Below are positions 1-11,627 of a stretch of DNA of 64,000 bases, piece by piece; the first letter of the stretch is position 1; the number at the start of each line of letters is the position of its first letter. This DNA is from Typha latifolia (Eukaryota; Streptophyta; Magnoliopsida; Poales; Typhaceae): assembly GCA_019914945.1 (NCBI GenBank), contig CM034099.1, positions 5,270,001-5,334,000 on the forward strand, written 5' to 3'. The notes beneath the pieces are model-generated. The model saw nothing but the letters and a program-made list of their open reading frames with translations. It was not told where the DNA came from and did no database searches. The translations under genes and the position numbers were made by a program.

Positions 1-137
1 GGTTGGGCCGAGTGATTGGTGGGTCGGGTTGGCTCGGCCCGGCTAGCCCGATCTCTCCTGGGCCGACGGGCAATAACGAGCTAGATTATTCTAGCTCGGC
101 CCGGCCCGCCTGATAATCATGTCTAATTAAACCTAAG
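1..137. repeat. GC-rich repeat fragment at window edge
   Basis: Dense in GGCCCGGC, GGGCCGA and AGCTCGGC motifs and much richer in GC than the surrounding DNA. This composition is typical of short non-autonomous plant elements. The left end is cut by the window, so its family and limits cannot be set. No coding potential seen. Confidence 0.4.
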
Positions 138-145
138 CTCACCAT

Positions 146-631
146 TAGGGCTGTCAAAACAATCGAGCCGGCTTGATAAGGCTCGATTAAGCTCGGCTTA
201 TTTTGCCGAGCGAGCTTGATGTTGAAATTTGGGCTCGAAATTAAATTTGAGCCAAGCTTGATCTCGAACCAACTCTATCAAGTCAACTTGATAAGGATCG
301 ATATATATATTTAACATGAGTAATATGAACCATTAGATCTTTTGATCTAATAGCTTAGCTTCTCTCTCTTTATAGTTGAATTATGCTTTATTTCAAGCTT
401 GATTTAAATCTTAATTCAAGCCTAAATCAATTCAAGCTTGCTTAGGCTCGAAAATGGCTTGAATTGATAAGGTTTGAAATTGCTAATTAAGAAGCTCATT
501 TAAGCTCGAGCTCAGCTCGAGTTCAAAAAGGCTCGAATTGAAATGATTCAATTCAAGCTTTATCACAAATCTAGGCTTGAAATTAATTTTAATTCAAGCT
601 TGATTAGAGCTAGACTTGTTTATACCCCTTA
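146..631. mobile_element. hAT-type miniature element with perfect 8-bp target duplication
   Basis: The element starts TAGGGCTGTCAAAAC and ends TTTATACCCCTTA, so its ends are roughly inverted (TAGGG...CCCTTA). It is flanked by an exact 8-bp direct repeat, CTCACCAT at 138-145 and 632-639; an 8-bp duplication is the hallmark of hAT transposition. The interior has many short CGAGC/GCTCG/AAGCTTGA motifs that can pair with each other, and no transposase. At 486 bp it is a non-autonomous element. The perfect duplication suggests a fairly recent insertion. Confidence 0.8.
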
Positions 632-639
632 CTCACCAT

Positions 640-1200
640 CCTCGATGAGTCCATTGGCGATGGTGAGGGAAGATCACCGGCGATCTCTGTCGCCGGCAGT
701 TCGTCGGTCGCACCGACATCTCTCTTAGGGCCTCAACGACTTGAACGAGGAAAGAATAGATCGATCGTGGTGACCGGTGTTAGAAAGGACCCCAAAGTCG
801 ATGGTGATTCGAGCCATGCGGGCTCCAAAAGAAGGCACCTATAGCTCAAAACCAATGATGCGAAGCTTCCGGTACAGAGCTATAACGACCTGAAGCCATT
901 GATCGGAGTATTTCGTCAAAGAAGCCGCGACACCAATTTAGGTATTTATAATCTATCTATTAAACCTTAATTAAATTTGAGGGGTAGAAGAGAACTAACT
1001 GGAGAGAGGAGCGGTGGACTTCTATTACTCTAGCAATGCTATGATGGTGCTTCGGTGGTCCGCTCCCATAAGTGGTTCCGGCGATAAATAAAAGAAGAAG
1101 AAGATGATTAGAGGAGCAAGAAGGAGAGAGAGAGAGAGGTTGCAGATAGGGAAGAAGGTGAAATTAGGGTTTTATTTATAGAGAGAGATTGAATTTTGCT
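640..1200 (-). promoter_or_regulatory. Possible minus-strand promoter and 5' leader
   Basis: Read on the minus strand, a TATAAATA box near 1170-1178 is followed at once by AAACCCTAA (a telo-box), then a CT-rich leader and about 500 bp of GC-richer sequence. This looks like a plant core promoter and first exon, but I find no convincing protein downstream of it. It lies inside or beside the first intron(s) of the phosphotransferase gene. It may therefore be the promoter of a transposable element or the start of an unrecognised gene. Low certainty. Confidence 0.25.
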
Positions 1201-1623
1201 TTTGATTTGGATTCGGCCGAATAACCTATGGCCACCCGGTCGCGCATCGGTGAGGGAGAACAGAGGGGGGTGCATGTGCAGTGCACATGTGCCCTCTTCA
1301 TTTTTTTTTCAGTTATTACAAATATATATATATATATGTATGTACATACATACATATTCTGAAGGGCATTCTTTGGGATTTGTCCACTTTCAAACTGAAT
1401 GTTTGACTGCAATTGGTTAGTCGTGCACATTAATAACTGAGAATAGACAATTGCCCATGCTCTCAATGTCTGCTGATAATGATTTTAAATCATTTCCCTT
1501 GCAAAGAGTAAAGAAGTGAAACTGGCCAGTTTGAAACTCGTTAAAGACTGTATCAGCTTCATTCTTTTGAAGGTACATGATTAAATTTGTTGATATTACA
1601 TTTTTCAATCATCTGTTTGCCAG

Positions 1624-4600
1624 ACTTTTGATGCTGTTGATGGTAAACAAGCTAGGCGTACTAACTCATCAAGCCCTTTAGGAGAACTTTTTGATCATGG
1701 TAATGCTTTTGGATTTTCTTTGGTTAATTTCGTACAAGGAAGCCCATGGTTAATCTGTTTGAAATTGAACTTCTTATCGATGAGCAGGATGCGATGCGCT
1801 TGCATGTGCTGTATGTCCATCTATCTCGCCCTTGCTTCTGCTTACATATTGCAGGTTTTTGGTTTATTTGATGAGCTTGTTTCTTTTCCTTTTTATCAGT
1901 TTGAAACCTTGGCTTTTGGAAGCACTGCAATGTGCGGCAGAGCTACATTCTGGTTTTGGGTACTTGCAGCTATCCCGTTTTATTGTGCAACATGGGAACA
2001 GTAAGTTCTTTGGTAATCATATGCGTTGTTGTGGACTAAAAGGGCTTTTCAGTGGAACTAGTAATAAAAATTGTCATGCTCAAATGCTTTTTAGTTTTAC
2101 CTTTGTCAGTTCCACTTCCAAAAATATTCTTTGAAAAATAATGTATTTAGAGGCTATATATTTTGCTATTTTTAACTCTATATCATCTTCTTAGTTTCTG
2201 TCTTACTTTTACCACTTTTAGTCTTACTTATGCTGAGCACATCCGCATATCCTTTTCAAATATAATAGTGTGTACAACTGTACAAACCTAAAGCATGTGC
2301 ATGATAATTTAAATGCACTAATCTCACAATGAATCTTGTCACAACACATGCTAGAGGGTGACATATTCATGTTAGGTCCCATTTGATGCTAGAGTTAACG
2401 ACTTCCATTCAGGGTAGAATAGATGCTCATAGTTCATACCTTTGTACCAAAATGGTACTATTGCAATGTCTTGAGCTTTTGACAAGATTTCTTTCAAGGT
2501 TTAACTTTCAATGCACATAATGTCAACCATGCATGTGAAAAATCGATCTAGCCATCAAATGGTGCTTATCTTCACCTTTTGTTAATGTTATTAATTCCAT
2601 GTAACATACCTTTTTGTTGCCTGACTTTTAGCTTTGGCAAAAGATCCTGGAAAGTACTAAATGATTGAACATTTATTACGCTATCGAGATAAAAGAAGAA
2701 AATCTAATGCAATATTAGTTTATGTGATTGTTTAAATCAGTTGTTGGTGGCAAGCAGTTCACATGCCGAATGCCATGAAAGTTTTCTACAACCTTTTCTG
2801 TGGTGGAACCCAGATCCTCTTTTATAGCAAACCATGAAATTTCTATTTCAGAAATCTAACTATTTCTATTTCTATGTACCTATATCCATAGTGCTTAAAA
2901 TAAGAAAAAGAAAACCAAGAATAGGCATAGAAGATCTCCATCAATACTTTGAATGGACACTAGGAATAGAGGAAGGTCAAAAACTACCACAACTTGAAAC
3001 TCTTCTCTAGAGATATTGGTGAAGTGATTGACATGCAGGATATCGGAAGATTGAGAACTAATGAGATGGAAATCCATTATCAATGCATTATTACAAATTT
3101 AGAATTACATGGTTATGATTCTAGCCTAGGTGCTTTTCAAGATGTCAAGAACTTCAATTACCTGGTAAGGTCTTATCAATCTTACTTGAGCAGACATAAT
3201 AATATCCATGTCTAAAGATGCATGTAGGGATACAATGGTTAATGCGAGGTGCATTATTGGGCCCTTAAGGTTGGGCCCTTAAGGCTTAAGTGATACTTTA
3301 TAGATAGTATGCTTTATTTTATTTAGGATGGCTGCTTTGCTAACCCCTATAGCTCATCTATTCACGATTATGTGCTTTCTGGTTTCATCTTAAGCGGGTT
3401 CTGTTGTTGAGAGTTCTAGTCATTTTGACTGACATTTCTTGTGTTATCCAGCTTCTTCACAAATACACTTATTCTTCCAATAGTTAATGGACCCACAGAA
3501 GGCCTCATGCTGATCTATGTATGCCATTTTTTGACATTCCTGACGGGTATGTTGCTTTACATCCTCTTTCATAACATGACCAGAAAATTGATATGCTTAT
3601 TTTGGTACATGGCAGACAGTTTCTTTGTTGAAATGTGTCGCCTACTTATGCCTTCTAGATTTACTATTTATCTTTTTTTTTCTTTAGGAGCGGAATGGTG
3701 GACACAAGATTTTCGAATATCAATACCCTTCTTAAGTTGGGTGCCTTTTGTTCCTGGTATGTTGGACCACTGAACATTCATGATACTCATGATTAATTGC
3801 CTAACTGTTCCATAGAAGATCTTTCATGTTGTAATAGTTGTTTGTAATAAGGGTGAAGCAGCATTTTGCATTGGCTCATGAGTCAGGACAGATTCTTTTG
3901 AACTTTGTCTGTGCCGCTGATTCTATATTTTCATATGTGGAAAACTTGGTTTGTTCTATATCTGTGCTCATCAAAAATCTTGTTTATAAATATGCATTTT
4001 CTCTTCAAAACCAAGCTGGTAAGTAGCTGGGCCATGTAGGATTTTTATATGTCGAAAACTTGGTTTGTGCTATATCTGTGCTCATCGAAAATCTTATTTA
4101 TAAATATGCATTTCCTGTTCACAACCAAGATGGTAAGTATCTGGGCCAAGTAGGACAGGAAATATATTGTTTTCTGTAATGGTTTTGTTATGGGCATGTG
4201 ATTCACATTCACGATCCTAACATATACAGAACTAACATATTATGTTTTTCTTTTATTAGTTGCTAAAATAGTAATTTGTTGTTTAGCTTTACTATTGAAA
4301 ATATAGAATACTTGAATTATTCTAATCTTGATCTTTTATAGCCTCTCTTATTTGTTTCAGCCTTAAATTTCTAACACCATCCATACAGAGTTTCTCAACA
4401 ATAAGGGTTTGGCTAGACTAGAATAAAGGCAGCTTATACTTGAGAAGGTTCCTGGAAGAGTTTGCACATTTTAGTGACCCTTTGTCAACCTTAATTCAAT
4501 CTTCTACAAGATAGTGCCAAAAATCTCGACCAAATGAAAATCAGACTAGCTGTGCTTGCCATGAAATCCGTCAGGTCATCTGATGTTCTCTTGAAGCTCC

Positions 4601-7600
4601 AAAATTCAAGTGGAAGACACATCTTGAAGTTGACAGAATCTGATTCGTGGAAAAGTGGATGATGGGTCGATATAACATTATATCATGATTTAGAATAGGA
4701 TTGTAAATCACGTCAAAATTTACATAATGTTTGGGAAATTATAATTTGAGATATTTGTATGTGTTTCCCTACTCCACAGATGGACTTCAATATAAATCTG
4801 TTTCGAGTAATTCTTTTAAGAGTTAATATAGTAAATGTATTCTCATCAATGTCTCTTAAATTTTTGCCTCAGTGATGGGCTTAATTTTCAACTTTTGTTG
4901 AGATTTTATTCAGCTTCTTGTCTTCCTTCTCTGAGTAATAAGTACATAAATGAACAGATGGGGGAATTTCAGTTGATATCTATCAACTTCTAATAGAATA
5001 TCCATCCCAGTCCCAGTAAACTAGTCTTGAGATTCTGTGTTATGTTGATTAGAGTTAAATCTGTAACATGATAACGTTTTGCATTGTTACAGTTGGTATG
5101 TATATGAAACTTCTCTTTCTTAAATAGCAGTTTGACCTTCCAGATTGTTCTGTTTCGCCCTCAATTTTGCACACAGAGTAATAACATAATTGATAGTGAT
5201 CTTGCTTTACTTAAACTTTTTACTCTTTATTGTTGTATCAGGAACCCCTGTATATGACGCTGTTGTCTTTCTACTGATTACTTGCGGTGTAATCCCAACT
5301 ATCGGAGCCAAGTTAGTTTCTTATCACAAATTCCTAGTATATATTCCTTTATTATTTTAACCAATAATGTTTATTCTAATTATGATTTTAATAGTTTGTA
5401 TGTGAGGTTATTTTGTTCCTTATGAAGTGACACATCTACTCTCGCTTTAAGATACTCCGTTTTGACGAAATGATCTTCCCTATCTATGAAGCACGGATAC
5501 TTCGTTTACCCCTCCATACTGATATCCGATATGTATTGGACCCCGGCATGGTATTGATACAGCATGATACATATCGGATACGGCTGGAGGAGTATCCGAA
5601 TTAAAAAAATAATTCTAATTTTTCGATAATCTCCGGATACGGCTCCGATTCATTTCTTGATCTTCCTATCCTTTTTTCTACTAATAGATGATACAAAATA
5701 TATACTTTATATGTATATACGATTATCCAATCCTTCATGATATTTGAGGGTTTGTTTATTTGATAATGAATTAAACATACAGTCCGAAAGTTATTTTAAG
5801 TTCTAAACTAATTGTAGATTAATAGTTAAATTAGGTTTCAATGTTTCATTAATATTTTAAGTTTCATATCAGTTTCTATTATATTATCATTTTAAAGTTT
5901 TAGACATGTAGATACTAAATTTGTAACTTTCTTTCCTTTTATCTTATCATTTCTGATATGTTATTATTTTTTACTATATATTATATTGGCTGATAACAGA
6001 TTGAAAAGATGTTATTTATTTTTGTATTTACATATGCATGCCATATCTGTATCCTACTTTTTAGAATTTGTCGCATCTCTATATTCGTATCACCGTATTC
6101 CATATCCATATCCATACTCCATAGTTCCCCGTTATATTATTGGTGAAGCCTTATTTTGTGTACTGGCCGAACTACGTAAACAAAAGAGACACCTTTGGTG
6201 TTCATAATTTCCAACAGTTTCTGGACATTAATCAAGTTGTACAGTCAACCATTATTTTCTGGTTATTATTTATTTGTATAAAAGAGGTTAGAAGCAGAAC
6301 TTATGTCCCTATTTTAGAGTGACAAGTTTATAGTGGAACCACTCAAGAATGAACGATAGAATCCTATTATATGTGAAATGAAATGCTGTCTATGATTATG
6401 GCTTTTAAATTTTAGTGAATGACTCCTGCAGCATTTACAATGTTCAGAAGGTTGTGCAAGCAAGAAATGGAAGCATGATGTCTGCTTTAGCTATGGTAAG
6501 TTCTATATGCAACACCTTTACTTATCTTTTCTTACCTATGCCTTTTCCTTTTCTGCCAGATCTTCCCTTTTGCCGTGCTCTTGGCTGGTGTTCTTGTCTG
6601 GTTTGCACATAATAATTAACACTTCTTGGTTTCATTTTTTATAGACTAGAATGTGTACTATATTTTGTTTGTGGAAATTGTGAATCTTGGTGCAGGTCAT
6701 ATTTGTCTCCCTCTGATATTATGCGCAATCACCCCCATTTGCTTATAGTTGGAACTGGTTTTGCATTTGGCTTTCTAGTGGTAAGACACTTGCATTTTGC
6801 TCTATATTATAATCATTAGCATTGTGGGTTATTAGTGGAGGCAGAGTTGCTGGATAAGATAATACTAAGAAACAAGAAGTGCTGATAGCATAGTGGGTTA
6901 GTCTTGGGTTCTAAATCCTTCTTGCTTACTTTGGTCTAGACTGCGATAATCCTTGGAGATATTCCCTGCTGACTGTTTAGTTAACTGTGGCTCATTATAT
7001 GCAAGGGTTTTGATCTGCATACTCATTGCAAATTGGGCTCGCATTTTGTGATGTATGCTGAGGAATAATATCAATGTCATGAACAGGGCAGGATGATTCT
7101 GGCCCACCTGTGTGATGAGCCCAAGGGTTTAAAAACTGGAATGTGCATGGTACCTATCCTTGCGAATCTTTGTTTTTTACTGCCTGATCCTTTTGATTCA
7201 GTTAAACATTGTCTCGGAACATGCTGATTTAATCAGAGTGATACTTAAATATTCCTTTCCACCTTTGTGCATCAGTCGCTAGCTTATCTTCCTTTTGCAG
7301 TTGCAAATGCTCTAACTGCTGAACTAAATGATGGGTATTTTTCTGTATGCTATAAATTCTTCTGGTTACTGTACTTTCCATGTATTATCTTTTGCCTTTC
7401 TTGGTTGGCTGGTTGCAGCGCTCCTTTAGTTGATGAGCAATTAGTCCTTCTGTTGTTCTGCTTATACACAGGTACGGCAAATCATCTTACCTCTCCGTTA
7501 TCACAGCTTTCATTTATGAATAAATTTGTCTTTGTTACAGGAAATTCCTTTGGAATACTGACTGAGCTACGGATTAGTCTCTTAGAAATATTATTCCTGA

Positions 7601-8481
7601 TAGTTATAGTGTCATGAAAAATAGATGTAGAATTATGACCTCATATTGCATGGTTGATAGGCAGAGGCATTGTCTGACTCCTCCTTTACATCTGAGTAAT
7701 GCATAGTTAATTTAGTTGGGGCCCTTTAATTATGTAAAGACGTCCTAGTAAATCTGCACCAAATCTATGATTAAGAGTTTTGGTGAAATTTCACAAGCAA
7801 TAAGTATCACATCCACATATTTCATGATTTTATACTACAGCTGTTCTGTCCGTACTCCATCTTAATTCAACCTTCAGATTTAATAAAATTATAAGCACCT
7901 AAATTGATAGCAACATGACCCATTATATTCTTTCATTCATTACATATGCAAATCATTATCTTTTACATATTGTATGGTAGATTGTAGCCAAATGCCAACA
8001 GTAGTGTGTACAAAAGTATAACATATATCATACATGCATCAAAATGATGAGAAATTCATGTTTTGTAGATTGTTCCATTTTCAAGATTTCTTCTGTTCTC
8101 TTGTACAATCTCGACTTTTGGACTGAAATTGTAACTATTCCTTGAATGCCGTACCTTGTTGATTTCCCTTCATAAAGAAAGGGTCTATACATCCCTATTT
8201 ACCAACAAGTAGCTTCCTCCCTCCATCAGTCCACACAATCTGAGCCACCTCCCCCATTCTCTCCAGCTGCTCCATCTGACATATTTCATTTATTTGACAG
8301 TGGGTCTCTACCTGCATTTTGCCACATCAGTCATCCACGAAATTACAAATGCTCTTGGAATCTACTGCTTCAGGTTTGACAGATGCTTGTTACCTTAAGC
8401 AAGTTGTTCTTTTGATATCTCGGGTGGCATTCCTTGATTGCAATTTCCACTATCGACAGGATAACTAGGAAGGAAGCTTGA
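1624..8481 (+). CDS. AAPT1: Aminoalcohol phosphotransferase (CDP-choline/CDP-ethanolamine:diacylglycerol), 5' end missing
   Basis: Final enzyme of the Kennedy pathway, an ER membrane protein that moves phosphocholine or phosphoethanolamine from its CDP carrier to diacylglycerol. Fourteen exons join in phase: 1624-1699, 1788-1810, 1900-2000, 3452-3546, 3688-3756, 5242-5311, 6432-6495, 6560-6600, 6696-6780, 7087-7149, 7276-7334, 7419-7471, 8301-8373, 8460-8481. They give 297 residues, against about 390 for the family. The CDP-alcohol phosphotransferase motif DG-x2-AR-x8-G-x3-D-x3-D is complete across the first two exons (DGKQARR, then GELFDHGCD). Hydrophobic stretches follow, and the C-terminus FRITRKEA is typical. 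About 92 N-terminal residues are absent between position 1 and 1623, so the first exon(s) should lie to the left. The alternative is a 5'-truncated copy. Family very sure; intactness unknown. Confidence 0.9.
3926..4153 (+). repeat. 114-bp tandem duplication in phosphotransferase intron
   Basis: Two head-to-tail copies (about 3926-4039 and 4040-4153) share AAAACTTGGTTTGT, TATATCTGTGCTCATC and TTTATAAATATGCATTT at a constant offset of 114 bp. Each ends in a donor-like TGGTAAGTA. Scattered substitutions show it is not recent. It lies in the intron between the exons ending at 3756 and starting at 5242. Confidence 0.8.
5485..6135. repeat. Degenerate repeat block rich in GGATAC/ATATCC motifs (intronic)
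   Basis: A block beginning near TGAAGCACGGATACTTCG with repeated CGGATAC and ATATCCGATA motifs, and a right part rich in CCATATCCATA. It resembles a decayed miniature transposon inserted between the phosphotransferase exons ending at 5311 and starting at 6432. Clean terminal repeats and a target duplication were not found. Confidence 0.35.
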
Positions 8482-10799
8482 GAAGGCTATGGGAGCTGTA
8501 CTGTTACAGATGAAGACGAATTACTGACATTCTCCATGATGATATGCGAAAAGCCAGCTCTATATGTTCCCAGTTTTTGGGCCCAACCAGAATTATTTTT
8601 CGGAGGTTTGTGGAAGGCAACGAAAGTCGGTTAGACGCCAAAAGAATATTGTGATACTACGTGGGGTCAATTAGATGCTATATCCGTCCTACTTGTCTTG
8701 TATGAAAGTGTACATCTTTTTATTAAGAATGTGAGAAACCTGGGAGGAAAAGGGTGAACAGAATAGAGACAGAGAACGGCTAATGGATACAATTCTTTCA
8801 CTGTAGTAACTTGTTCTAATTGATTACTGTAAGGATATTGTCCTTTTCTCTTGATTATCATATCTGTGCGTTTAGATTATGATTGATAATTATAATGGTA
8901 CTGCCCTTCTCTTTCATTGGTTCTCATATCTTATCTAACTCTTTCACTTATGGAATAATTTATACGCTTAGTTCATAGTTATATTTGATGTGATATTAAA
9001 AATAGAGGTATGTTGATAAATAATAATAATAAAAAAAATCTTTTATAATGTATGCTTTTTTGGTATACCAAGTTTGGTGTATGTTTACTTTCGATTAATA
9101 AAATTTAAAACCTAGATGGTCAAAAATCTCCGTGACACTGTCAAACTACCAGGCCATAAAGTTGCTACCACGTTATTCTTACAATAAAATAAAGAACTAA
9201 TATTTCACCACGTGTGACAACTACGGACGTTATTACACAGCCTAGCCTAGCCTATCTTCGACTTTGGGTGGCAAAACCCAACATATAATTTTAGCTTTAT
9301 TAGAACTCACGTGCTCCGGTGACTTTGTCCAACCACGTCTTCCCACATCATCGAATGCGGTGGGGCCAGGTGGCAATCTTTTTTACCAACGTGTCATTAT
9401 CACTTCATTAAAAGAATCTACGCATTCGTCCACAAACATCTAAGCTGGCAGTTTGTAATCTACGATGCGTAGTTTTGCTCCATGCCACGTGCCCTTGCAA
9501 CGGTCCAAAATTCTTGTTGACAAGTTTCGATCGATATATAGCAGCTAGCCCCTGTAACTTTTAATTACCACCGTAACAGAATCTCTAACTGTGGAAGATT
9601 TGTTAATCCCCTTACTTACTGGCTAATTATCTAGTGAGATAGTTGGATAAATCCAAGAGTAGTTAGAGTTTGATGTGGTCTTTAACTAGAACCGTGGGAA
9701 AGAACAGCGTATTTATCAGATCAAATCTAATGTCAATATGTTATTTGGCCACATATACTGACTTGTTCTTTGGAAGGTGTAATCAAGTGGCTCCTTATAG
9801 ATCTCCATTATTGCACCATCTACAACCGAGTCAGATTCCACTATATTAAAAAGAAAAAAAAAGGACCCATGCGGTCTCTCCTACCAACCTCTTTTGGCGA
9901 GTCTTTCTTTATCGACAAGATAATATTATAAATAAAGTCTTCTCTTATAAATATATATGTAAGTAAGACCCATATTTGAAAAAAAAAAATAATATTTACT
10001 GACTAAAACAAAAACCCTGAGATAAGTTTAATTTAATAAGTACCAACAAAATAAAATATTTTTTATTATCCTCATCAGACATCTCTTAAATTTGGATTGA
10101 ATAGATAGATCTATTTATTTTCTCAACAAAAAAAAAATAAAAAAAATAGAAGCTATTTAGGTCTTTTTATTTCTCAATATATATTTTTTTGGTCACATAT
10201 GCTTACGCGTTCTTTTGAAGGTCTTTCCGAAGTGGGTGGTCATATGTCTCCATTATCGTATTATCTACAACCGAGTCAGATTCCATAGTCCAACTCGTGC
10301 ACGCCTTTCTTTCACACTAATATATATATGCCATTTAGAGCCAGTCAACTAATGCAAGCATAAAATTATAAATAAAACCTCTTGTTGCTACGAAATTGCA
10401 GAGTAGCACATTGAGTCTGAGTTAAATCTAATTTCGAATAATATTTTTATAATTTCTAAATTATTCTTATCTCACTCCTTTGAGATTAAACAAGTGGTTT
10501 TAGTGGTACTTAAGTTAAATTATAGTTATCTATCGAAGGATGGATTATGGATAGGGCGTGGCGTAGTATTTTTTACTTATTTTCTCAAAAGAAAAGCTCT
10601 ATTTATAAATAATAAAAAGAAAGGAGTTATTTGTAATATGGGCTAATATATGGTGTTATCTGTAATTTTTCTCTATGTACAAGTCTATATATGTAGTTAG
10701 ATTGCTTTAATCTTTTCTTGCAACCAACCACTGCACTTTCTCTAACTATATTTCTAGCAAAAGGAATAGAGTTAGAAATCCCCAAAGATAGCAATAGCC
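8482..10799. other. Intergenic region between phosphotransferase and first GDSL gene
   Basis: No gene seen. AT-rich, apart from a GC-richer stretch at about 9190-9500 with three G-box motifs (CACGTG at 9209-9214, 9308-9313 and 9486-9491). It also holds a duplicated module upstream of the GDSL gene (9744-9842 and 10188-10286), listed separately. A TATA-like TATATAT lies near 10686, about 110 bp before the GDSL start. Confidence 0.6.
9744..10286 (+). repeat. Duplicated upstream module of the GDSL gene
   Basis: About 100 bp at 9744-9842 recurs at 10188-10286. Both copies have CACATAT near the start, CTCCATTAT in the middle and an identical CTACAACCGAGTCAGATTCC near the end. A weaker third copy (GAGTCATAGTCAAATTCC) lies at 13317-13335, upstream of the decayed GDSL copy. 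This suggests the promoter block was duplicated along with the gene. Confidence 0.65.
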
Positions 10800-11593
10800 A
10801 TGAGGTTGGTCACCTCCTCTCTCCTCTTTGCCTTCGTCTCTATTCTCCTTGTGATCTCTGTGGCTGGTGAGCCGAGAGTGCCCAAAGTTCCGGCGATCTA
10901 CGTGTTCGGCGACTCCACGGCCGACGTCGGCAATAACAATTACCTGCCGGGGAAAAACGCCAAGGCCAACTTCCCTCACTACGGCATCGACTTCCCGGAG
11001 TCAAGGCCGACGGGGAGGTTTAGCAATGGCTACAATGGTATCGACTTCTTGGGTACGTACGCGCTATAATCTTTGTCTTAGTTCTCGTCTTTATCCATCA
11101 TATTTCTTGGATAGGGTACTCCATATTCTTTGTTATTTGTCGATAAGTGTGGAGTTATCCATCCATATTGAATGATTTTGTAGTTATATTAGCAACTGTT
11201 TCCTATTTACCTAGGCAAGCATGGAATGTTTGATGACTATCTAGAAATATCCTCTTTATTGATATCCGTTCTTAATTAGCTATATTCCACCTATCAGGAA
11301 AATAAGTTATATTGAGAATAAAGGAAAGGTAAATAAAAGGAAAGTGGATTAAGACGTGATTCTTTTAAATTTGCTTCCAATTATTATCTTGGACGAGGTT
11401 ATTAATCGTGTATGGTAACACTCCCAGATAGATTACTATAGTTTTATTATTGCGTACTACGTTGGTGCTCTTAAATTAATATTTTACGACTTTGGATTAA
11501 AGAGTCAGATTTCTCCACTTAGCTAGAGGGAGGAAACATCGTAGCGTAGAAGATGGAGTAGGTCAGCTAAAGAATCACGTCTTCCAACCAACC

Positions 11594-11627
<34 letters not shown>

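Noticed and set aside
6409..6431. Acceptor TTTTAG at 6414 as start of phosphotransferase exon
   Set aside because: It gives a stop codon in the required phase. The acceptor ending CTGCAG at 6431 restores the frame and matches the family (NIYNVQKVV).
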